This document shows positions 52,883 to 59,632 of a stretch of DNA of 59,632 nt, one piece after another. The notes under the pieces were generated by a model. It had not been told where the DNA came from and did no database searches. It saw only the letters and a program-made list of their open reading frames with translations. The DNA is taken from assembly GCA_021847425.1 (NCBI GenBank), contig JAJZRF010000010.1, positions 1-59,632 on the forward strand, given 5' to 3'. The translations under genes and the position numbers were made by a program. Position 1 is the stretch's first letter. Each line of letters starts with the position of its first letter. The DNA is from Deltaproteobacteria bacterium (lineage in GTDB: Bacteria; Desulfobacterota; Desulfobulbia; Desulfobulbales; Desulfurivibrionaceae).

Positions 52883-54502
52883 TCAGCGGTTTTCCGAATC
52901 CATGCCCGGCTGCGCTTGCCGCTGTTTGTTCCTCTTGCGGCTGTCCAGGATCAGCAGGGCCAGAAACCCCACGCCGATGACCGCAAAGATAAAGCCGTTG
53001 CGGAAGGCATCCTGAAAGGCAAAGCTCCTGGCCTGCACCTGCTGGGCAGTGCCCAGCAGAATATACGCCTTGGTCTCGGCCACCCCGGGCGGGAAGAAGC
53101 GGCTCAGATCGGCGGCCTGCTGGTGGAGCCACGGCTTGATGTAGCCGGGGTTCTGCAAGAGGGAGATGTTTTCGAAATGCAGGGCCTGGCGCTCCTCCAG
53201 ATGATTGGTGGCGATGGCGGTGCCCAGGGAGCCGCCGAGGAAACGGAGATAATGCATGAGGCTCACGCCCTGGGCGGTCTTGTCGCCCAGTTTGCCCAGG
53301 GCCAGGGCCGAAACCGGCGCAAAAAAGGCGCCGAGCGAGATGCCCAGGGGGATGGTGAGCACTGCCGCCCTGACCGACGGCGTGTAGTAATTGAGCGAGG
53401 GGATCAGGAAATAACTGGTGCAGAGGTAGATGGTGGCGCTGACCACCAGCACCGGCCGGGGACCGAAGCGGTCGCTCATGATCCCGGCCATGGGCGAGAC
53501 GATGGCGATGAAAATGGCAAAGGCCAGCATGTGCAGGCCGGTCTGGAAGGTGGTGAGCCCCTTGAGGGTTTCATAGTAGAGGGGGAGCATGAAAAAGAGC
53601 TGATAGATGGAAAGGCCCATGGTGGTGAAATAAAAGCCCATGGCCAGGGTGTACTCCCGGTTTCGGAAGATGGCCGGATCGATCAGCTTGTGCTCGGAAA
53701 AAAGTTCCGAGAGCACATACAGGAGCAGGCAGATGGCGGCCGTAAAGCTTAGGATCACGATAAAGGTGGATTGGCCCCAGCCGAGCTGCTGGCCCTTGGA
53801 GAGCAGAATCAAGAGCGAGATCGTAAACGAGCCGATCAAGGCATAACTCACGAAATTGAAGCGCAGCGGCTGCCGATGGCGGACCACCATGGGCAGGAAG
53901 AAGGAGGCAGCCACGAAATTCAGGAGCCCCACCGGCAGGTTGATGTAAAAGACCCAGCGCCAGCTCAGGTGCTCGGTGATCCAGCCGCCGACGGTGGGAC
54001 CCAGCGACGGGGCGAAGCTCACCCCCATGGCGTAGATGCCCATGGCCAGCCCCTTCTTTTTGGGCGGATAGATGGAAAAGAGGATGGTCTGGGCCGAGGC
54101 CATGATGAAGGATTCGCCAAACCCCTGGACGATCCGGGAGCCGATCATTTCGGCCAGGGAACCGGCCAGGCCGCAGAGGGCGCTGGCCGAGGTGAAGATG
54201 ACCATGCCGATCAGAAACAGCCGTTTGAGCCCCAGCACGCGGCTCAGGCTGTGGGTCAGCAGCAGCCCCACCGCCGCCGCGGTCATGTAGGCGGTGATCA
54301 CCCACTGGATGCCGTAGAGATCGGTGGCGAGCGGCCCCATCATCTTGGGCACCACCACGTCCACCACCGTGGTGTCGAGGATGGCCATGAAGGCGCCGAC
54401 CATGACGATCATGGTCAGAAAGGCGCGCAGGCCCGGCGTGATGGTCTCGTAGATGGGGGGCTCTTCCCCGTTGATAGGGCGCTGGCCGTTAAGGTCTTGC
54501 AT
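52883..54502 (-). CDS. emrB: MFS multidrug exporter, DHA2 (EmrB) family
   Basis: 539 residues from the ATG at 54502; the longer TTG frame is rejected. Fourteen membrane spans, with the DHA2 motif ILDTTVVDVVVPKM in TM1, ITAYMTAAAVGLL, SRIVQGFGESFIM (motif B-like), GPTVGGWITEHLSWRWVFYI (motif C) and a final span FIFAVIGVGFLALLIL. Proton-driven pump of the inner membrane that hands substrate to the EmrA-like adaptor encoded upstream. Confidence 0.93.
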   Translation of the reverse strand: MQDLNGQRPINGEEPPIYETITPGLRAFLTMIVMVGAFMAILDTTVVDVVVPKMMGPLATDLYGIQWVITAYMTAAAVGLLLTHSLSRVLGLKRLFLIGMVIFTSASALCGLAGSLAEMIGSRIVQGFGESFIMASAQTILFSIYPPKKKGLAMGIYAMGVSFAPSLGPTVGGWITEHLSWRWVFYINLPVGLLNFVAASFFLPMVVRHRQPLRFNFVSYALIGSFTISLLILLSKGQQLGWGQSTFIVILSFTAAICLLLYVLSELFSEHKLIDPAIFRNREYTLAMGFYFTTMGLSIYQLFFMLPLYYETLKGLTTFQTGLHMLAFAIFIAIVSPMAGIMSDRFGPRPVLVVSATIYLCTSYFLIPSLNYYTPSVRAAVLTIPLGISLGAFFAPVSALALGKLGDKTAQGVSLMHYLRFLGGSLGTAIATNHLEERQALHFENISLLQNPGYIKPWLHQQAADLSRFFPPGVAETKAYILLGTAQQVQARSFAFQDAFRNGFIFAVIGVGFLALLILDSRKRNKQRQAQPGMDSENR

Positions 54503-54559
54503 GTTTTCAGAGTTCGATAGTTTACGGTTCAACTCAACAGTATCGGGTAAACCCCGGAA

Positions 54560-54662
54560 GTGAGGAGGGGTGCTGCAGATTCGCGCGATCGTGACTGCCC
54601 GCTATGGCCCACACTATGCGGGGAGGAGCGATCGCGCGAAGATGTGGTGCCCCTCTGCTCAC
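54560..54662. repeat. Large imperfect inverted repeat between emrA and emrB genes
   Basis: Perfect 12-bp core TTCGCGCGATCG (54580-54591) with its complement at 54629-54640, and outer arms GTGAGGAGGGG against GTGAGCAGAGGGG in complement, reaching the stop codon of the adaptor gene at 54659. The hairpin would lie in the mRNA between the two genes. Confidence 0.65.
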
Positions 54663-55834
54663 TTCTGCCGCTTGATCTCCACCTCGCCGCCCAGGCCGAC
54701 CCGCAGCAGCGAAAGCTCGCCGCCGGTGACGGCGATCCGCACCGGAATGCGCTGGGCTACCTTGGTGAACTCCCCGGCCGAAATGTCCCGGGGCACCAAG
54801 GCGAAGGTGGCGGCCGAGGCAGGCATGATCTCGCGGACCACGCCGCTGAATTGCTGGCCGGGATACGCGTCGAGGGTCAGGGTTACCGGCGCGCCGGCCT
54901 TTACGCCGTCGAGCTTGTTTTCCTCAAGCAGGGCCACGGCAAAGACATCCCGGGGATTGACCACGGCGAACGCTGCCTGGCCCGGCGCGACCACATCGCC
55001 GGGGCTGGCATACTGACGGGCCACCCGGCCGCTGAACGGACTTTTCAGGACGCATTTGGCCAGTTTGTCGCGAGCCTGGTCCAGGGCAGCGGCAAGAGAG
55101 GCGATCTTCTGGGTCTGGGCCGCGATCGCCTGATCGGTCTCTTTCACCAGCAGACGGTTGCTGGCCGCCACTTTCACCTTCTTGCGGGCACCTGCCAGGC
55201 GCGCAGCCACGGCTGCCGCCTCTTTGCGGAGCGCCGCCTGTTCCTCGCTGCGGGCCGTGAGTTCGGTGGTGACATCCTCGACCTTGCGGGCGGCCACCGC
55301 CTTGGCCCCAAGCAGTTCGGTGTAACGGTCCCGATCCCGTGCGAGCTGGGCGATCCCGGCCGCCACTCCGGCAACCCTGGCGTTGACCGCGGCCTCCTCC
55401 GCCTGAAGCTGGGTCACCTGGTCGTCGGCAATGCCCTCGTTCAAGGCGGTTTCCTTGGCAAGCCGTTCACGGGTCAAGCGGAGTTTCGCCAGTTCGTTGC
55501 GGGCCTCCTCCGTTTTTGCCGCAAGCCCGGTCACCGCCAGGCGAAACTGCCGGTCGTCGATGGTGGCCAGCGTCTCCCCGGCCGTCACCGCCTCGCCTTC
55601 GCTTTTGCTCATGGTGACAATGCGGCCGCCGACCCCGTCGAACCCCAGGTTGGTCAAGCTGTCGGTGCGGATGAAAACGGCGTCGGTGATGGCGTAGGCC
55701 ATGCGGTGGTGGATGAAGCGCGCGGCGGTCAAGCCCAGGATGATGCTGCCGCCGACCAGGATGATCGCGGCCAGGGTTCTTTTGCGGGGCATTTTTTTCC
55801 TGATGGTGCTTAGATGGTTGGTGGTGCTTGACAT
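54659..55834 (-). CDS. emrA: EmrA/HlyD-like membrane fusion protein
   Basis: 391 residues from the ATG at 55834 (GGAGG site). One N-terminal span (RTLAAIILVGGSIILGLTAA), split lipoyl halves (GVGGRIVTMSKSEGEAVTAG ... SPFSGRVARQYASPGDVVAP), and a coiled-coil hairpin about 85-235 rich in Ala, Glu and Arg. Connects the EmrB-like pump to the TolC-like channel. The coupling to emrB is 156 bases with a hairpin between. Confidence 0.9.
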   Translation of the reverse strand: MSSTTNHLSTIRKKMPRKRTLAAIILVGGSIILGLTAARFIHHRMAYAITDAVFIRTDSLTNLGFDGVGGRIVTMSKSEGEAVTAGETLATIDDRQFRLAVTGLAAKTEEARNELAKLRLTRERLAKETALNEGIADDQVTQLQAEEAAVNARVAGVAAGIAQLARDRDRYTELLGAKAVAARKVEDVTTELTARSEEQAALRKEAAAVAARLAGARKKVKVAASNRLLVKETDQAIAAQTQKIASLAAALDQARDKLAKCVLKSPFSGRVARQYASPGDVVAPGQAAFAVVNPRDVFAVALLEENKLDGVKAGAPVTLTLDAYPGQQFSGVVREIMPASAATFALVPRDISAGEFTKVAQRIPVRIAVTGGELSLLRVGLGGEVEIKRQK

Positions 55835-55931
55835 GATGCCTCCATCGGCTGCCAGGGCATGGCCGAAAAGCGGTTTTGCCCTGGGGAGCAAACCAAGACC
55901 TGGCTGCTGCCCATACTGACCGTTATTTTCT

Positions 55932-57254
55932 TTATTGTTGCTTGACGCCGTGCCCCACCGCCCGCTCCAGCTCGGCCTGGGCGCTCAGGTAGCCGTAGGT
56001 GGCGTTGCAGCTGTTGCCCTCGGCTTCGCTGAGCAAACCCCTGGCGTCCAAAACGTCGCTGGAGGTGGCCAGGCTTTTCTGGTACTGTAGACGTGTTATG
56101 CGGAAATTTTCTTCCGCCTGGTCCTGGGCGCTCTCTGCGGTTTTGATGTTGGCCTGGGCCACTTTGAGATGCAGCCAGCTCTGCTTCACCTGCAGCCGGA
56201 CGTCATCTTTGGTCTGCTCCAGTTGCTGCGCCAAGGCCTCGTGCTCATGCAGGTGGTTGGTCACCTGGGCCCGGGTGCGCCCCCAATCGAACAAGGTCCA
56301 GGTGGCCTTCACGCCGATGCTGGCCTCGTGGTCGTTGGCGTAGTCATTGGTGGTGGCGCCAGGATCATCGCCACTGCGGGCATAGCGCCCTTCCAGATCG
56401 ACTTGCGGGAAAAAGGCGCTTTTGGCCAGCCGCGCCTGCTGCATGCTTTTTTCCAGCGCCAGTTGCAAGGCCTGCATTTCCGGCCGGTTCGCCTCGGCCT
56501 CCGCCACCAGGGGAGCGAAGTCGGGGATCGTGCCAGGTGCGGGCTTGAGCTCGGTGATTTCCGTGGGCCGGTCAAGCGGCAGCCGCAACAGCGTGTTGAG
56601 ACGGGCAACCGCCATCTCAAGATCGCTGCGGGACTGCAGCCGAGCCTGCTCGGCGTTGCTCAGCGCCACCTGCGATTTCAGAAGATCATTGTAAGGAATC
56701 AGCCCCTGGGCATAAAAATGCCGGGCATCCTCGACATGGGCGGCAAGCTGCGCCACTGTTTCGTCCCTCATCTTGAGCATCTGTTTTTGCCGGAAGATTC
56801 TGTAATAGGCAAAACGGACCTGGGCGGTGAGCTCAAGAACAGCAAGCTGGCGCTCGACCTCGCCACTCTCGATGCCGAGTTCGGCCATCCGTTTTTTGGC
56901 GGAAAGGGCAAAACCGGTGAACAGGGGCTGGGTCAGGGTGAGGTCCCAGGCAAAATTGTCCCTGGCGCCGACCGCCACCTTCTCCCCGTTGAAAATGCCA
57001 TACGGGGAATCGCTAAGGCTGGCATAGGAATAGGAAGTGGCAAGCCTGGGCAGGCTTTCCCCCCGGACTGCCCTGCTGCTCTCCTGCCTTGACCCCAGGT
57101 TTGCCACGGCCTTGAGAATGGCGGGATTGTTGGCCAGGGCCGTGGCGACCGCCTCGTCGAGGGTCAGGGGTGCGTCCGGCGGCGGGGCTGCGCCGAAGGC
57201 CGGTGCCGCAACGATCAGGAGAAGGCAGATCAAGCACACTATGTGTTTCGACAT
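55932..57254 (-). CDS. TolC-family outer-membrane efflux protein
   Basis: 440 residues from the ATG at 57254 (AGAGG site). Signal peptide to about 22 (CLLLIVAAPAFGAA), then two OEP repeats: LTLDEAVATALANNPAILKA, DLTLTQPLFTGFALSAKKR, ... EANRPEMQALQLALEKSMQQ and WTLFDWGRTRAQVTNHLHEH. Not a lipoprotein, unlike the OprM-like channel of the RND operon. First gene of the TolC-EmrA-EmrB operon. Confidence 0.93.
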   Translation of the reverse strand: MSKHIVCLICLLLIVAAPAFGAAPPPDAPLTLDEAVATALANNPAILKAVANLGSRQESSRAVRGESLPRLATSYSYASLSDSPYGIFNGEKVAVGARDNFAWDLTLTQPLFTGFALSAKKRMAELGIESGEVERQLAVLELTAQVRFAYYRIFRQKQMLKMRDETVAQLAAHVEDARHFYAQGLIPYNDLLKSQVALSNAEQARLQSRSDLEMAVARLNTLLRLPLDRPTEITELKPAPGTIPDFAPLVAEAEANRPEMQALQLALEKSMQQARLAKSAFFPQVDLEGRYARSGDDPGATTNDYANDHEASIGVKATWTLFDWGRTRAQVTNHLHEHEALAQQLEQTKDDVRLQVKQSWLHLKVAQANIKTAESAQDQAEENFRITRLQYQKSLATSSDVLDARGLLSEAEGNSCNATYGYLSAQAELERAVGHGVKQQ

Positions 57255-57294
57255 GACAACCTCTGGCAAACCGGCGGATATGAATTAAGTTAAA

Positions 57295-57335
57295 CAAACG
57301 TTTGAATTCTTAGCAATGACCGGCCTGCTTGTCAA
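57295..57335 (-). promoter_or_regulatory. Promoter and operator of the TolC-EmrA-EmrB operon
   Basis: Minus-strand TTGACA (57335-57330) and TAAGAA (57312-57307), 17 bases apart, with the palindrome CAAACGTTTG (57304-57295) at the likely start. The palindrome suits a TetR-family regulator not in this window. Confidence 0.6.
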
Positions 57336-57480
57336 AGATTTTCTTAAAAACAGGCCGGGGCCGGAAATTTTACCCCCGCTTCATCCCTCGCCATGCGGCT
57401 CGCCCCTGCCGTATGGCCCGCACTCTCGCCGCACCCTCATCTTGCGGGCGATTGCGCGCCGCAGGCCGGGCCGGCCGCCA
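57336..57480. other. Intergenic, nothing beyond promoters recognised
   Basis: Lies between the back-to-back promoters of the efflux operon and pstS. No ORF, repeat or hairpin stood out. Confidence 0.4.
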
Positions 57481-57534
57481 TTAACCAACAATTAATCGCG
57501 CGCTAACCAAATCTTAACATATGCGGGGTATCCT
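57481..57534 (+). promoter_or_regulatory. Candidate PhoB box array and -10 of pstS
   Basis: TTAACC (57481), TTAATC (57492), CTAACC (57503) and TTAACA (57514) repeat with an exact 11-base period, one per helix turn. TATCCT (57529-57534), ten bases after the last unit, is a likely -10. Four units is the best array in the window. Confidence 0.75.
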
Positions 57535-57633
57535 CTCGATCGTGATCCTGAGTGTTGTTTTTCAGGCAGCTTGACACAGACAAGGATTTTTTTCCGCTTC
57601 CCCAAGAACACTAACCTAATGGAGAGAAACGAA

Positions 57634-58686
57634 ATGAAGAAAGCAGGAGCCATCAAAAAATTTCTGATCGCCACGGCAGCCGTGGCCTGTTTTGCCGTGC
57701 AGGCCCACGCCGCGGCAACCATCACCGGCGCTGGCGCCACCTTCCCCTATCCCGCTTATTCCAAGTGGGCCTTCGACTACAACAAGGAGACCGGGACTCG
57801 CCTGAACTACCAATCCATCGGTTCCGGCGGCGGCATCAAGCAGATCAAGGCGAAAACCGTTGATTTCGGCGCTTCCGATGCGCCTCTGGACCCGGCCGAG
57901 CTGGAGAAAGCCGGGCTCATGCAATTCCCGATGATCATGGGCGGCGTGGTGCCGGTGGTCCATATCAGCGGCATCGCCAACGGCCAGTTGAAGATGTCGG
58001 CCGCCAATCTTGCCGACATCTATCTCGGCAAAATCACCAAATGGAACGACCCGAGGATCATGGCGGACAACAAGGGGCTCAAGCTGCCCAACGCCGACAT
58101 CACCGTGGTGCACCGCGCCGACGGGTCCGGCACCACCTGGATTTTCACCAACTACCTGAACAAGGTCAGCCCCGAGTGGAAGAGCAAGGTGGGCAGCAAC
58201 ACCTCGGTCCAGTGGCCGGTGGGCCTGGGCGGCAAGGGCAACGAGGGCGTGGCCGCCTTCGTCGGCAAGGTGGACGGCTCCATCGGCTACGTGGAATACG
58301 CCTATGCCTTGCAGAACAAGATGACTGCCACCTTGCTTAAAAATCATGACGGCGCTTTTGTGGCACCCACGGCGGAAAACTTCCAGGCTGCGGCCGCCGG
58401 CGCAGACTGGGCCCATGCCAAAGACTACTACATGGTGCTGACCGACCAGCCCGGGGCAAAATCCTGGCCGATCACCGGCGCCTCCTTCATCCTGCTGTAC
58501 AAGACCCAGGCCAACGCGGCCCAGGCCAAGGAAGTCCTGAACTTCTTTAACTGGAGCTACCACAACGGCGGCAAGGCCGCCATGGCCCTTGACTACGTGC
58601 CCATGCCCGAGGCCGTGATCAAGATGGTTGAAGAGACCTGGCACAAGGAATTACATGACAGCGCGGGCAAGGCTATCTGGCCGTAA
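57634..58686 (+). CDS. pstS: Phosphate ABC transporter substrate-binding protein PstS
   Basis: 350 residues from the ATG at 57634 (GGAG nine bases upstream). Signal peptide to about 26 (ACFAVQAHA), then ITGAGATFPYPAYSKWAFDY, YQSIGSGGGIKQIKAKTVDF, GASDAPL and HRADGSGTTWIFTNYL, the phosphate-binding loops. It binds phosphate in the periplasm and delivers it to PstCA-B. It lies behind the four-unit PhoB-like array. A hairpin with a T tract separates it from pstC, so PstS would be made in excess over the membrane parts, as usual. Confidence 0.96.
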   Translation: MKKAGAIKKFLIATAAVACFAVQAHAAATITGAGATFPYPAYSKWAFDYNKETGTRLNYQSIGSGGGIKQIKAKTVDFGASDAPLDPAELEKAGLMQFPMIMGGVVPVVHISGIANGQLKMSAANLADIYLGKITKWNDPRIMADNKGLKLPNADITVVHRADGSGTTWIFTNYLNKVSPEWKSKVGSNTSVQWPVGLGGKGNEGVAAFVGKVDGSIGYVEYAYALQNKMTATLLKNHDGAFVAPTAENFQAAAAGADWAHAKDYYMVLTDQPGAKSWPITGASFILLYKTQANAAQAKEVLNFFNWSYHNGGKAAMALDYVPMPEAVIKMVEETWHKELHDSAGKAIWP

Positions 58687-58733
58687 TACCGCGACAAGGC
58701 GACGGACCGTTGTCCGTCTGCAAAAGAACAGCT

Positions 58734-58758
58734 TGAAAATCTGACGAAAATCTGACAA
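58734..58758 (+). repeat. Tandem 11-base repeat after pstS
   Basis: GAAAATCTGAC occurs twice head to tail, the second ending about 58757. CTGACGAAAATCTGACA resembles the E. coli PhoB box CTGTCATAAATCTGTCA. It stands 90 bases before pstC, ahead of the terminator hairpin. Confidence 0.4.
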
Positions 58759-58780
58759 AAAGACAGTCAGCCTGCCGGGT

Positions 58781-58822
58781 CGGGCCGGGGATGATCCCCG
58801 TTCCGGCCCGCTTCCTTTTTTT
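58781..58822 (+). terminator. Terminator/attenuator between pstS and pstC
   Basis: CGGGCCGG (58781-58788) pairs with CCGGCCCG (58803-58810), followed by CTTCCTTTTTTT. Partial read-through would lower pstC relative to pstS. Confidence 0.7.
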
Positions 58823-58854
58823 ACACTTACCGCAAGGGAAAACAACCGGACAAG

Positions 58855-59632
58855 ATGAACCACACGAAACACAAAGTCTGGGGCGACCTCCTGTTCCGGG
58901 GGCTGACCGCGCTGTTTGCCTCCGGCATCGCCGCCATCTTCATCGCGATGGTCGTGGTGCTCTGGCATCAATCGCAGCCCTCCATCGACAAATTCGGCTT
59001 CTCCTTTCTGACCGGCACGAACTGGAATCCTGTCTCGAAACAGTTCGGCGCCCTGATCCCCATTGTCGGCACCCTGGTCTCCACCTTCCTCGCCCTGCTT
59101 TTCGCGATTCCGCTCAGCCTGGGCATCGCCATTTTCCTTGCGGAACTGGCGCCTGCCTGGCTCCGCGGCCCCTTCGGCACCGCCATCGAACTGCTGGCCG
59201 CCATTCCGAGCATCGTCTACGGCATGTGGGGGCTGTTCGTGCTCTCGCCCCTGCTGGCGGACCATGTCCAGCCCTGGCTCCAGGCGCATCTCGGCTTTCT
59301 CCCCCTGTTCGCCGGACCCACCATGGGCATCGGCATGCTGACCGCCGGCCTGGTTCTGACCCTGATGATCATTCCCTTCATCGCCTCGGTCACCCGGGAC
59401 ATCTTTCTGATGGTGCCCCAGCACTTGAAGGAAGCGGCCTACGGCCTAGGCGGCACCACCTGGGAAGTGGTGCGGGACATCATGATCCCCTATGGCAAAA
59501 AGGGAATCGCCGGCGCCGTCTTTCTCGGCATGGGCCGTGCCTTGGGCGAAACCATGGCGGTCACCTTCGTGATCGGCAATGCCTACCATCTTTCCTGGTC
59601 GCTCTTCGCGCCGGGCAACTCCATCGCCTCGA
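58855..59632 (+). CDS. pstC: Phosphate ABC transporter permease PstC, 3' end missing
   Basis: 259 residues to the window end, from the ATG at 58855. Membrane segments at about 15-38, 70-92, 106-130, 155-178 and 225-245. PstC-type text: TGTNWNPVSKQFGALIPIVG, LFAIPLSLGIAIFLAELAP, IPSIVYGMWGLFVL, KEAAYGLGGTTWEVVRDIM and the EAA-loop-like GAVFLGMGRALGETMAVTFV. It forms half of the inner-membrane phosphate channel with PstA, which should lie just beyond this window. Confidence 0.95.
   Translation, partial: MNHTKHKVWGDLLFRGLTALFASGIAAIFIAMVVVLWHQSQPSIDKFGFSFLTGTNWNPVSKQFGALIPIVGTLVSTFLALLFAIPLSLGIAIFLAELAPAWLRGPFGTAIELLAAIPSIVYGMWGLFVLSPLLADHVQPWLQAHLGFLPLFAGPTMGIGMLTAGLVLTLMIIPFIASVTRDIFLMVPQHLKEAAYGLGGTTWEVVRDIMIPYGKKGIAGAVFLGMGRALGETMAVTFVIGNAYHLSWSLFAPGNSIAS

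Overview
The window is GC-rich bacterial DNA, mostly chromosomal housekeeping and stress functions with one accessory stretch. No marker settles the species. The mix (PnpS/PhoB-type phosphate control, a DUF2703 plus thioredoxin-type ArsC pair, many sensory kinases, TPM/LemA proteins, dispersed 'GTGTCCCCGGAATTC' repeats) suggests a Gram-negative Desulfobacterota-like bacterium; outer-membrane porin, TolC-family and OprM-family proteins show it is diderm. This placement is inference.

Layout. 1-5 kb (minus): CBS-domain protein start, NAD(P)HX repair enzyme, hybrid sensor kinase. 5.3-7.6 kb (plus): tRNA-Arg(CCT), LemA and two TPM-domain proteins. 7.8-19.7 kb (minus): one long efflux locus, TetR regulator, RND pump trio, a 43-residue membrane peptide, and an RbbA/YhhJ/YhiI-type ABC exporter, behind a promoter whose -10 lies inside a 46-bp palindrome. 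19.9-23 kb (plus): DUF2703-arsC and a DEAD-box RNA helicase with a terminator-like hairpin in its leader. 23.3-30.1 kb (plus): PhoR/PnpS-like kinase overlapped by a Cys-rich 64-residue ORF, then a three-gene cassette made of an 798-residue protein I cannot place, a phosphatidylserine-decarboxylase-like enzyme and an Lgt-like membrane protein. 30.2-36 kb (minus): chemoreceptor, EAL-GGDEF protein, receiver protein, a small Cys protein and a porin. 36-38.4 kb (plus): decayed pstA, phoU, phoB. 38.5-43.4 kb (minus): methyltransferase-like proteins, YwbE, Tex. 43.6-47.1 kb (plus): DUF2058 protein, pseudouridine synthase, cyclopropane synthase, zinc-ribbon membrane protein. 47.2-52.6 kb is the accessory stretch: tRNA-Val(CAC), an amidohydrolase that has lost its metal ligands, an AbiF-type HEPN toxin with its upstream structured RNA, a HigA-like orphan, a 215-bp MITE with target duplication, a frameshifted lipoprotein gene, and a DUF4258/MqsA-like toxin-antitoxin pair. 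52.9-57.3 kb (minus): TolC-EmrA-EmrB type efflux operon with its own operator. 57.6 kb to the end (plus): pstS and the start of pstC.

How the parts fit. Three places carry tandem motifs with an exact 11-base period (TTAAC-like): before the porin, before the pstA remnant/phoU/phoB, and before pstS. They look like PhoB boxes and tie porin, phoU-phoB and pstSC into one phosphate regulon that has been rearranged: the pst genes once upstream of phoU have decayed while pstSC sits 20 kb away and the likely PhoR partner kinase 13 kb away. Two large export loci, each with its own repressor-type palindrome, handle toxic compounds. The best candidates for undescribed biology are the three-gene lipid-type cassette at 25.5-30.1 kb and the AbiF/ncRNA neighbourhood near 48.9 kb.
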